This document shows, piece by piece, positions 17,770 through 24,958 of a DNA stretch of 64,000 nt; the first letter of the stretch is position 1, and each line of letters begins with the position of its first letter. The notes below the pieces were generated by a model. It was given only the letters and a program-made list of their open reading frames with translations. It ran no database searches and was not told the origin of the DNA. The translations under genes and the position numbers were made by a program. The DNA is from Streptomyces sp. TRM49041 (GTDB lineage Bacteria > Actinomycetota > Actinomycetes > Streptomycetales > Streptomycetaceae), in assembly GCF_008271805.1 (NCBI RefSeq), contig NZ_VSRY01000147.1:124001-188000 (forward strand), given 5' to 3'.

Positions 17770-18495
17770 TCAGCGGTGGCCGGGGAACCGCAGGGCGTTC
17801 GCCCAGAGCCGGGTCACCGTGGACACGAGATCCTCGAAGTCCACCGGCGTACCTTCTTCTTCCTGCCCTTCACCGAGCACGAAGGCGTTGTAGGCCATGA
17901 CGCTGACCATCCCCGACAGTGCACGGGACGCCATCACCGGATCGACTTCACGGTCTGCGACACCCCGCGCCTGCAGTTCGGCGATGCCTCGGGCGTTCCG
18001 GCGGATGAACGCCTCCCCGCGCCGCCTCCGGAACTCACGGAACTCCGGCTCCACCTGGGCGACCTGCTCAAGCAGCCCCATCAGCTTCGCGTTCCGCTGG
18101 TACGCCGCGAGATAGGCGCGATTGCTCGCCTCGAGCACCGAATAGGGATCGTCGGTGTCCTGCACCCGGCCCATGCCGGGGTGCATCATGTCCTCCTGCG
18201 CCTCCAGGAGGACGGCGGCGAGCACCTCTTCCTTGTTGGCGAAGTAGGTGTAGAAGGATCCCGCCGCGCATCGAGCCTCTTTGGTGATGTCGGTCAGGCG
18301 GGTGTCGAGGTAGCCGTCCCGTTCGAACACCTTCCGCGCGGCCTTCACCAAAGCGGCCCGCGTCCGCGCCCCGCGCTGCGTCGAGGGCGGCTCGCGAAGT
18401 TGCGAGAAGGGCGCCACGGGCGGCGCCTTCTCGCCGCCGATCTCCTCGGGCGCGGTGGTGTCCATCCCCGGCACTTTACTTGAATCCGACGCCAT
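17770..18495 (-). CDS. TetR/AcrR family regulator of the acyl-CoA cluster
   Basis: 241-residue TetR protein. About 40 disordered residues precede the HTH (TRAALVKAARKVFERDGY, ITKEARCAAGSFYTYFANK). The ATG at 18495 is preferred to the GTG at 18501 because GGGG lies 9 nt before it. The gene follows the thiolase and HAD genes and ends in a clear terminator. Flanked by two copies of the TTGAA-N12-TTCAA operator, it is the most likely repressor of both acyl-CoA operons. A half-related element (TTGAATCCGACGCC, 18480-18493) overlaps its own start. Confidence 0.87.
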   Translation of the reverse strand: MASDSSKVPGMDTTAPEEIGGEKAPPVAPFSQLREPPSTQRGARTRAALVKAARKVFERDGYLDTRLTDITKEARCAAGSFYTYFANKEEVLAAVLLEAQEDMMHPGMGRVQDTDDPYSVLEASNRAYLAAYQRNAKLMGLLEQVAQVEPEFREFRRRRGEAFIRRNARGIAELQARGVADREVDPVMASRALSGMVSVMAYNAFVLGEGQEEEGTPVDFEDLVSTVTRLWANALRFPGHR

Positions 18496-18607
18496 AGTCA
18501 CAAACCCCAGGGGGCAGGCGGGGCCGGTCGATGTCCTGGTGGCGCAGGGCGATGTTGTCCGGAACGGCGGACGCGTGGCGGCACACCGGATCGAAGGCGC
18601 CGGCCAT
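18475..18607 (-). pseudogene. Remnant of an acyl-CoA synthetase N-terminus
   Basis: A 43-codon minus-strand frame with its own ribosome-binding site (GGAAGG, 8 nt before the ATG at 18607). It begins MAGAFDPVCRHASAVPDNIA and continues LRHQD, which resembles the N-terminus of adenylate-forming fatty-acid ligases (helix, then PDxIALRH). After residue 25 the resemblance stops and the frame runs out inside the TetR start. I read this as a ligase gene that lost all but its first codons; a genuine small protein is the alternative. Confidence 0.4.
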
Positions 18608-18681
18608 GAGCGGTGCCTTCCGGGGGTGTGAGCGGGTGTCGGTGCGGGCCCCGCCCTCGCCGCGCCCGATGCGTCGATCGG

Positions 18682-19320
18682 TCAGGTGCTGATACGGAAG
18701 CGTTCGGCGAGTTGGCGGCGGGTGTCGGCGGCACTGGTGTGCAGCACTCCCCCGATTCCGATCCGCGCTGCTCCGTCGAGGTTCTGCCGCAGATCGTCGA
18801 CCATGACCGCCTCCTCGGGGCCGACGCCGAGGCGTTCACACGCGATCGCGTAGATCCGCCGGGAAGGCTTGCGGATCCCCACCTCGGAGGAGATGACGAC
18901 GACATCGGCGACCGCGGCGAGGTCGACGCCGTCGTAAGTCCCGGTGCCGAACGAATTGGACACCAGCGCGACGGGACGACCGGCGGCTCGAAGCTCGCCG
19001 ACCAGCGTGAGCATGTCCTGGTCGATCGACATGCCCGCTTGCATCCGGGCCGTGAGGCCCTCGGCCGGTACGTCGGCGCCGTGGGCGCGGAGACGCTCGG
19101 CGAAGCCTCGCTCGAAGGCTTCGGCGTCGATACGGCCGCACTCGTGGTCGGCGAGGAGGGTGCGTGAGGGCTGGTCCCTGGCGAGGAGGTCCAGCGGCAG
19201 GCGCGGGTCGCCGCCGAGCGAGGCGCCGAAGTCGGTGAAAGCCCGCAGCACACTGGAGGTGATGACCCCGCCGAAGTCCACCAGGACCGCGGTTCGGTCC
19301 TTCTCCCTTTCCGGGTCCAT
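18682..19320 (-). CDS. HAD-superfamily hydrolase
   Basis: 212-residue haloacid-dehalogenase-fold protein. Motif I reads VDFGGVI (the first Asp is kept and the second is replaced by Gly, as in the epoxide-hydrolase N-domain group), motif II VSNSFG, motif III RKPS and motif IV VDDLRQNLDGA. The ATG at 19320 overlaps the thiolase stop by one base (TGATG). The nearest functional analogues are phosphatases; loss of the second Asp makes phosphatase activity uncertain. It is second in the thiolase operon. Confidence 0.82.
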   Translation of the reverse strand: MDPEREKDRTAVLVDFGGVITSSVLRAFTDFGASLGGDPRLPLDLLARDQPSRTLLADHECGRIDAEAFERGFAERLRAHGADVPAEGLTARMQAGMSIDQDMLTLVGELRAAGRPVALVSNSFGTGTYDGVDLAAVADVVVISSEVGIRKPSRRIYAIACERLGVGPEEAVMVDDLRQNLDGAARIGIGGVLHTSAADTRRQLAERFRIST

Positions 19321-20519
19321 CAGGCGACCTCGAACAGTCCGGCGGCGCCCATGCCGCCGCCGACGCACATCGAGATCACCACGTACCGGACGCCTCGGCG
19401 CTTGCCCTCGATGAGGGCATGCCCCACCAGGCGGGCCCCGGTCATTCCGTACGGGTGGCCGACCGAGATCGCGCCCCCGTCGACGTTGAACCGCTCCGGG
19501 TCGATGTGCAGTTCGTCGCGGCAGTACAGCGCCTGCGAGGCGAATGCCTCGTTGAGTTCCCACAGGCCGATGTCGTCGATGGAGAGGTTGTGCTGCTTCA
19601 GCAGCTTCGGAATGGCGAACACCGGGCCGATGCCCATCTCCTCCGGCGCGCAACCGGCCACGGTCATACCCCGGTAGACGCCGAGCGGTTCCAGGCCGCG
19701 GCGCTCGGCCTCCTTCGACTCCATAAGCACCGACGCCGACGCCCCGTCCGACAACTGCGAGGAGTTGCCCGCCGTCACGCTGGAGTGCGCGCTCACCTGA
19801 CCGTCGGGCAGCACCGGAGCCAACCCGGCCAGGCCCTCGATCGTCGTGGAGGGGCGGTTGCCCTCGTCCCGGGTCAGCGTGACCTCTTCGTCCCGCACCT
19901 CTCCGGACTGCTTGTCGAGGACCTTCTTGACGCTGGTGAGCGGGACGATCTCCCGGTCGAACCGGCCGGCCTCCTGGGCCGCCGCGGTGCGCTGCTGTGA
20001 CACCAGGGCGAACTCGTCCTGCCGTTCCCGGCTCACGCCGTAGCGTTCGGCGACGATCTCCGCCGTCTGCAGCATCGGCAGGTAGATGCCCGGCTTGTGC
20101 TCGACGAGCCAGGGATCGGTCATGCGGTGGGTGTTCATGTGGTCGTTCTGCACCAGGGAGATCGACTCGACACCGCCGCCGACAGCGACCTGCATGCCGT
20201 CCGTGATGATCTGCTTGGCGGCCGTCGCAATGGCCATCAGGCCCGACGAGCACTGCCGGTCGATCGCCATCCCCGACACGGTGTCCGGCAGTCCGGCACG
20301 GAGAACGGCCTGGCGCGCGACGTTGAAACCGGCCGACCCCTGCTGCGCGGCACAGCCGAAGACGACGTCCTCGACCTCTCCTCCCTCGAGTCCGGCGCGC
20401 TGCACCGCGTGGGAGAGGGCATGGGCGGCGAGTTCCTGCGCCTGGGTGTCGTTGAACGCCCCGCGGTAGGCCTTTCCGATCGGCGTCCGCGCCGTCGAAA
20501 CGATGACTGCTTCCCTCAT
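19320..20519 (-). CDS. Acetyl-CoA C-acyltransferase (thiolase)
   Basis: 399-residue thiolase that cleaves 3-ketoacyl-CoA. The catalytic residues are in place: Cys90 (RQCSSG), His355 (GHPYGMTGA) and Cys385 (SMCVGGGMG). It is first in the operon with the HAD protein and TetR, transcribed from the promoter/operator at 20716-20744. With the acyl-CoA dehydrogenase, hydratase and SDR downstream it completes one beta-oxidation turn. The longer frame on this strand is an extension of the HAD frame, not a fusion. Confidence 0.92.
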   Translation of the reverse strand: MREAVIVSTARTPIGKAYRGAFNDTQAQELAAHALSHAVQRAGLEGGEVEDVVFGCAAQQGSAGFNVARQAVLRAGLPDTVSGMAIDRQCSSGLMAIATAAKQIITDGMQVAVGGGVESISLVQNDHMNTHRMTDPWLVEHKPGIYLPMLQTAEIVAERYGVSRERQDEFALVSQQRTAAAQEAGRFDREIVPLTSVKKVLDKQSGEVRDEEVTLTRDEGNRPSTTIEGLAGLAPVLPDGQVSAHSSVTAGNSSQLSDGASASVLMESKEAERRGLEPLGVYRGMTVAGCAPEEMGIGPVFAIPKLLKQHNLSIDDIGLWELNEAFASQALYCRDELHIDPERFNVDGGAISVGHPYGMTGARLVGHALIEGKRRGVRYVVISMCVGGGMGAAGLFEVA

Positions 20520-20715
20520 GTCGCCTCACTGCTTCCTGTCGGTCCGGTTCGCCCGGGAGCTTCGGAGCCGGCATTCCGAGCTCCGTGAGCCGGGCTCGAT
20601 GCCGGGAGGTGGTGCCGAACGTCAACTGAGGTGCTGTGACTGCTCATTGACCGCTCGCTCCGCTGACCGATGACATGAGCCATGCAGGGGTGACGGGAGC
20701 CGACCTCCGGCTCCG

Positions 20716-20744
20716 TTATAGTTGAATTCGGCGTCATGTTCAAT
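20716..20744 (-). promoter_or_regulatory. Promoter and operator of the thiolase operon (site 2)
   Basis: On the minus strand: -35 TTGAAC, 17-nt spacer, -10 TATAAC. The element TTGAA-N12-TTCAAT (20722-20744) shares the GGCGTCA centre and the exact spacing with site 1 at 17651-17673. The two sites differ at only a few positions. Confidence 0.7.
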
Positions 20745-20767
20745 CAGGGCAGGCCCGCCCTCAGGGC

Positions 20768-20811
20768 TTGACAGGCCGCCCCCTCGCCTGAAAGCTACCG
20801 ACCAGTCGGTA
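20768..20811 (+). promoter_or_regulatory. Promoter and TetR-type operator of the alpha/beta hydrolase gene
   Basis: A consensus -35 TTGACA (20768-20773) is followed by a weak -10 near 20791 and then by TACCGAC-CA-GTCGGTA (20796-20811), an inverted repeat with 7-bp arms. A related site lies at 24687-24702. The ATG inside the operator (20811) is unlikely to be a start. Confidence 0.6.
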
Positions 20812-20825
20812 TGAAGGGGTGGGCC

Positions 20826-21665
20826 GTGACCGAGCTGAGCATCTCCACCGGCGCGGGTGTGTTCGACGCCACCGCGGCGGGCCCGCCCGAGGGCCGCCCG
20901 GTTCTGCTGCTGCACGGCTTCCCGCAGACGGGGCTGGTGTGGCAACGGCAGATCGAGGCGTTGGCCGCGCACGGCTACCGGGTCGTGGCACCCGACCAGC
21001 GTGGGTACTCCCCCGGCGCCCGCCCCCGGCGGCCCGAGGACTATCGCATCAGCCATCTCGTCGACGACGTGGTCGCGATCAGCGAGGGACTGGGCTGGGC
21101 GGCGTTCGACCTGGTGGGCCATGACTGGGGAGGCGCGGTGGCCTGGTGGACCGCACACGCGCACCCCGGCCGCGTACGCACCCTGACGGTTGTCTCGACT
21201 CCGCACCCCGGCGCTCTGGCCACCACCCTGCGCACCGACCAGGATCAGCGCAAGCGCTCCCACTACATGATCGACTGGCGCGAAGCACCCGCGACCGAGG
21301 AGCGCATGCTCGCCCATGATGCCCAAGAGCTTCGCGAGTTCTACGCCGGAAAGGTCCCACAAGACAGTGCCGACGCCTATGTGTCACACCTGTCTCAGCC
21401 GGGCGCTCTCACCGCGGCGCTGAACTGGTACCGAGCCGGCCGCCCCGACGGCGCGATCGGCGTCATCGACGTGCCCACGCTGTACGTCTGGAGCACCGGG
21501 GACAGCGCGTTCGGCCCGGCAGCAGCGCAGGAGACCGGGCGGTGGGTCAGCGGACCGTACCACTTCGAGCCCCTCCAGGGCGTCAGCCACTGGATCCCCG
21601 AGGAGGCGCCCGAAACGCTGAGCCGCCTGCTGCTCGAACACCTGCGAGCGCACGGCGAGTACTGA
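20826..21665 (+). CDS. Alpha/beta hydrolase (epoxide-hydrolase-like)
   Basis: 279-residue hydrolase. LLLHGFPQTGLVWQRQIEAL is the oxyanion-hole region and GHDWGGAVAW carries an Asp nucleophile (GHDWG), as in epoxide hydrolases and haloalkane dehalogenases. The GTG at 20826 was chosen because GAAGGGG lies 6 nt upstream and the earlier ATG sits within the operator. It is followed after 54 bp by an SCO6745-like gene on the same strand. The substrate is not indicated. Confidence 0.85.
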   Translation: MTELSISTGAGVFDATAAGPPEGRPVLLLHGFPQTGLVWQRQIEALAAHGYRVVAPDQRGYSPGARPRRPEDYRISHLVDDVVAISEGLGWAAFDLVGHDWGGAVAWWTAHAHPGRVRTLTVVSTPHPGALATTLRTDQDQRKRSHYMIDWREAPATEERMLAHDAQELREFYAGKVPQDSADAYVSHLSQPGALTAALNWYRAGRPDGAIGVIDVPTLYVWSTGDSAFGPAAAQETGRWVSGPYHFEPLQGVSHWIPEEAPETLSRLLLEHLRAHGEY

Positions 21666-21719
21666 CAACCGCGGCGAACAACCCGTTCGTCGACTCTCCG
21701 AATCCGAAGAGGTGACCGC

Positions 21720-22541
21720 ATGAAGACTGCGCGCGAGGCCTGGCGCCGCCTCGAGCCCGTTCACGCCATGATCTACTTCGTCCCCGAGGGAAGGCGACGG
21801 TACGCGGACCTGGGCCTGAGCGGTCGCGCCGGGTACTTCACCTCCCGTAGTGCCGCGTTCGGCCGAGCATCAGCCGAGCTGGTCATCTCGACTTTCTACA
21901 ACTTCAACCCCGATGTCGTACGGCAGGCGGTCGAAGGGGCCTGGGACGCGACGACACCGCAGCAGGTGCTGGACGCGCGGTACGCCGCGGCGGGCGAAGC
22001 CCTGCGGCGGGCGGGCATCCACGAGTTGCCCGACCTGAACGAGGTCCTGGCGCTGACCCGCCGGGCCGCCGAGGCGGCCTGCGAACACCCGCAGGGGCGC
22101 CCGCTGTTCGCCGCGCATGCCGCACTGCCCTGGCCGGAAGAGCCGGTACTGCAGCTGTGGCATACCCAGACGCTGCTGCGGGAGTTCCGTGGAGACGGCC
22201 ATGTCGCGTGCCTGCTGAGCGAGGGCGTCGGGGGCTTGGAGGCCCTGATCCTGCACGCCGCGACCGGTGACGTTCCCGTCGGCTTCCTCAAGGCGAGCCG
22301 TGCCTGGTCCGAGGAGGAGTGGGCCGGCACCCAGGAGCGCCTGCGCAAACGAGGTCTCCTCGACGGCGACTCCCTCAGCCCGGAAGGCGCGGCCCTGCGC
22401 CGGCACATCGAGGACCGCACCGACCGCCTGGCCCTTCCCGCCTACGCAGCCCTGGGTGAGACCGACTGTGAGCGTCTCGCCGAACTCGCGCGCCCCTTCG
22501 GCCGCGCCGTCGTCGCAGCCGGCCTTCTCAATCCCGGCTGA
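21720..22541 (+). CDS. SCO6745-family protein (SalK-like)
   Basis: 273-residue actinobacterial protein with the family's opening (RRLEPVHAMIYFVPEGRRRYADLGLSGRAGYFTSRSAAFG) and an all-alpha body. Relatives are sometimes annotated as MarR-like regulators, but no convincing HTH is visible here and the true function is unknown. GAGG lies 8 nt before the ATG. It probably shares a transcript with the alpha/beta hydrolase. Recognition rests on memory of the family's N-terminal pattern. Confidence 0.75.
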   Translation: MKTAREAWRRLEPVHAMIYFVPEGRRRYADLGLSGRAGYFTSRSAAFGRASAELVISTFYNFNPDVVRQAVEGAWDATTPQQVLDARYAAAGEALRRAGIHELPDLNEVLALTRRAAEAACEHPQGRPLFAAHAALPWPEEPVLQLWHTQTLLREFRGDGHVACLLSEGVGGLEALILHAATGDVPVGFLKASRAWSEEEWAGTQERLRKRGLLDGDSLSPEGAALRRHIEDRTDRLALPAYAALGETDCERLAELARPFGRAVVAAGLLNPG

Positions 22542-22599
22542 CCGGGCCCTTATCAGCTGAAGCACGCTCCCACACCAGGGTCATTGGCACGTCCAAGGC

Positions 22600-22857
22600 T
22601 CAGGTACGCCGAAAGGTCGTCGCTGCCGTGCGGCCTGTGGATGCGCCGGGGCAGCGGTGGCGACCGGCGCCGAAAGCCAGCCAGTCACCCGGCGCCAAGT
22701 GGTCACCGGTGGCGACCGCGGTCTCGGCGTGTGGCCTGCCGTCGGGCAGCCGGGGGCTCGGCCGGACGGCCCGGCTGCCCGGACCGTGCGGTTGAGTTCG
22801 GCCGCCGACGCCGCGGCCACACGCCGAGCAGTGACACCGGCAGCCCGTGGCCGACAC
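22600..22857 (-). pseudogene. Cytochrome P450 C-terminal remnant
   Basis: In one minus-strand frame the sequence reads GDHLAPGDWLAFGAGRHRCP; the part FGAGRHRCPG is an exact heme-ligand signature of cytochromes P450 (Cys as iron ligand). The 35 or so residues that should separate the preceding strand (LAPGD) from LAFG are missing, and a TGA follows 15 residues later where the helix after the Cys should be. No start codon with a ribosome-binding site is seen. It is a broken gene lying between two intact genes of the catabolic island. Confidence 0.55.
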
Positions 22858-22866
22858 GGGCTGCCG
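22838..22866 (-). terminator. Hairpin downstream of the SDR gene
   Basis: CGGCAGCCCGTG-N5-CACGGGCTGCCG, a perfect 12-bp stem 9 bp after the SDR stop. There is no U-tract, as is common for Streptomyces terminators. Confidence 0.6.
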
Positions 22867-22875
22867 TGAGCATTC

Positions 22876-23649
22876 TCAGATGCCGACAGGCTTGCCCGGG
22901 CCAGGCACATGACGGAAACGGAACGGCTCCGGGTCGCGTCCGGCCTGGATGAACCAGCACTCCCCGGTACCGTCGCCGGTGACGATCCGCAGTACCGTGT
23001 CCGCCACGACCTCAGCCGGGATGATCGGCATTTCCTGCTCGGAGAGCATGTCGCGCAGGTGGTCGATGATCCGCGACTCGGCGAACCCCGGGCAGACGGC
23101 GTTGAAGCGCACGTTGTGAGGCGCGAGAGCCGGCCCCAGGGAGCGTGCGAGTCCCACGACCGCATGCTTGTTGGCGCCATACAGCGGATCCAGCGGTACC
23201 GCCGCCAGACCCGCCAGGGACGCGGTCGCCACGATCGCTCCTCCGCCGCGGGCCCGCAGCGCCGGAAGCACCGCATGGGTGCCGAAGACCACGCCGTCGA
23301 GGTTGGCCCCCATCGCACGACGGTAGCGCGCCAGGTCGAAGTCCTCGCCGACGCCGCATCCCGTCGCCACCCCCGCGTTGAGAAACGCGATGTCGACACC
23401 GCCGCACTGCTCCTGGGCGAAGTCCACCAGCGCACGGTTGGCCTCGAGGTCGGAGACGTCGCAGGCACGGAAATGGCCGTCGATCATCTCGGCCACCTCG
23501 CGACCGCCCGCCGCGTCGAGGTCCGCGACCACGACGCGCGCCCCCGCCTTCGCCAGCGCCAGCGCCGTGGCCCGGCCCAGTCCGCTGGCACCTCCGGTGA
23601 CGATCGCCACCTTGCCCCGGAGCACGGACCCGTTCTCGGCGGCCGTCAT
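22876..23649 (-). CDS. Short-chain dehydrogenase/reductase
   Basis: 257-residue SDR. It has the TGGASGLG nucleotide loop, FLNAG, the catalytic pair in YGANK and an ending compatible with substrate binding. The ATG at 23649 overlaps the stop of the upstream MDR oxidoreductase (ATGA), so the two are translated together. The frame upstream of the ATG is the shadow of the oxidoreductase. It is likely a catabolic oxidoreductase of the island; the alcohol substrate is unknown. Confidence 0.87.
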   Translation of the reverse strand: MTAAENGSVLRGKVAIVTGGASGLGRATALALAKAGARVVVADLDAAGGREVAEMIDGHFRACDVSDLEANRALVDFAQEQCGGVDIAFLNAGVATGCGVGEDFDLARYRRAMGANLDGVVFGTHAVLPALRARGGGAIVATASLAGLAAVPLDPLYGANKHAVVGLARSLGPALAPHNVRFNAVCPGFAESRIIDHLRDMLSEQEMPIIPAEVVADTVLRIVTGDGTGECWFIQAGRDPEPFRFRHVPGPGKPVGI

Positions 23650-24653
23650 GCCAGCTCCAGGACGAGCTTGCCGACGTTCTCGCCGCGGAAGAGCATCTGC
23701 AACGTCTCGGGGAAGTCGTCCACGGTCCCCCTGACCACGTGTTCCTTGACCTTGATACGGCCGGCGCCGATCCAGGCGGATATCTCCTGGGCGGCCTCCG
23801 CGTAGCGCTTGGCGTAGTCGAAGACGACGAAGCCCTCCATGCGGGCCCGGCGCACCAGCAGCGAGAGGTAGTTCGAGGGGCCCTTGACCGGCGTGGCGTT
23901 GTTGTACTGACTGATCGCACCGCACACCACGACACGCGCATGCATCGCCAGCCGGGTCAGGGCGGCGTCGAGGATGTCCCCTCCCACATTGTCGAAGTAG
24001 ACGTCGATGCCGTCGGGGGCGTGCCTGCGCAGCGCCTTTCTGACGTCCTCGGCGCGGTAGTCGATCGCCGCGTCGAATCCCAGTTCGCCGGTGAGCAACG
24101 CGCACTTCTCCGGCCCTCCGGCGATGCCCACGACCCGGCAGCCCTTGGCCTTCGCGATCTGACCCGCGATGGTGCCGACCGCGCCGGCCGCCCCCGACAC
24201 CACGACGGTCTCGCCGTCCTTCAGCGCCCCGACGTCCAGCAGGCCGAAGTAGGCCGTCATGCCGGGCATGCCCAGCGCACCCAGATACGTCGAGGGCGGG
24301 GCGAGGGAGGTGTCGATCTTCAAGGCGCCCCTGCCGTCGGAGACCACGTACTCCTGGACGCCGAACGTTCCGACCACGTGATCACCCGGCTGGAAGTCGG
24401 GGTGGTCGGACGTGGTGACCTCGATGACCGATCCGGCGCGCATCACCTCACCGATGCCCACCGGCGGCAGGTAGGAGGGACGGTCGTCCAGCCAGCCCCG
24501 CATCGCCGGGTCGAGGGAGATGACGCGTGTCCGGCCCGCGAACCGGCCCGGGCCCGGCTCGTCGACCGGCCCCGCACAGTGCTCCCAGTCATTGGACTGG
24601 ACCTCGCCCATAGGGCGGGCTGCCAGACGGATCTGGCGGTTGATCGCAGACAT
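23646..24653 (-). CDS. NADP-dependent MDR oxidoreductase (leukotriene-B4-dehydrogenase-like)
   Basis: 335-residue zinc-independent medium-chain reductase. The N-terminal NRQIRLAARPMGEV start and the Rossmann motif VVVSGAAGAVGTIAGQIAKAKGCRVVGIAGG place it with alkenal/prostaglandin reductases such as CurA. AGGAGG precedes the ATG by 5 nt. It is first in a two-gene operon with an SDR, and a TACCGAC-type operator lies 34 bp upstream. Such enzymes reduce alpha,beta-unsaturated ketones. Confidence 0.9.
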   Translation of the reverse strand: MSAINRQIRLAARPMGEVQSNDWEHCAGPVDEPGPGRFAGRTRVISLDPAMRGWLDDRPSYLPPVGIGEVMRAGSVIEVTTSDHPDFQPGDHVVGTFGVQEYVVSDGRGALKIDTSLAPPSTYLGALGMPGMTAYFGLLDVGALKDGETVVVSGAAGAVGTIAGQIAKAKGCRVVGIAGGPEKCALLTGELGFDAAIDYRAEDVRKALRRHAPDGIDVYFDNVGGDILDAALTRLAMHARVVVCGAISQYNNATPVKGPSNYLSLLVRRARMEGFVVFDYAKRYAEAAQEISAWIGAGRIKVKEHVVRGTVDDFPETLQMLFRGENVGKLVLELA

Positions 24654-24958
24654 AGCGCCTCCTGTCGTCGCGGCTCCCTGCGACCATACCGACCGGTAGG
24701 TAGGTCTACTGTCGTGATGTTGACCACATGCCGCCGCCCCCGTGCAGATGCCTATGGTCCGCGGGGTCGTCGAGCCGCGCTTTCGGCGCCCCTGCCGACG
24801 TCGAAGCCCTCGCGGAGAGCCTGGCCCCGCCAACATGGTGGACGCGCGCACTCCCACCCAAAGAACTATGGTGTCCCGCCATATACGCCTCTGACCTGCA
24901 CGTTCCTACGGTGTGGCGACACGAAAACGTCCCCGTCGAACGTCAGGAAGTGGTGCCG
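24654..24958. other. Divergent promoter region between MDR oxidoreductase and MHS transporter
   Basis: About 305 bp without a convincing gene. It contains the TACCGAC-type operator at 24687-24702. The open frame continuing upstream of the transporter start has no ribosome-binding site and unremarkable composition. It marks the change from the catabolic island to ordinary chromosome. Confidence 0.55.
24687..24702. promoter_or_regulatory. TetR-type operator upstream of the MDR/SDR operon
   Basis: TACCGACCGGTAGGTA: inverted repeat with one mismatched pair, closely related to TACCGACCAGTCGGTA at 20796-20811. The two sites suggest a shared repressor. No TetR gene is adjacent, so the regulator may be one of the three in the window or lie elsewhere. 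Confidence 0.6.

Larger units (their letters stand above)
20520..20825. other. Divergent promoter region between thiolase and alpha/beta hydrolase
   Basis: No gene is seen in these 306 bp. It holds two different operators: the TTGAA-type site facing the thiolase operon (20716-20744) and the TACCGAC-type site facing the hydrolase (20796-20811), each overlapping its own predicted promoter. This suggests separate repressors for the two directions. Confidence 0.7.

Noticed and set aside
9354..24653. Secondary-metabolite biosynthetic cluster
   Set aside because: No polyketide synthase, NRPS, terpene cyclase or RiPP signature; the enzymes fit degradation and detoxification.
24728..24958. N-terminal extension of the MHS transporter
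   Set aside because: The extra 77 codons lack a ribosome-binding site and family similarity; the transporter proper begins at 24959.
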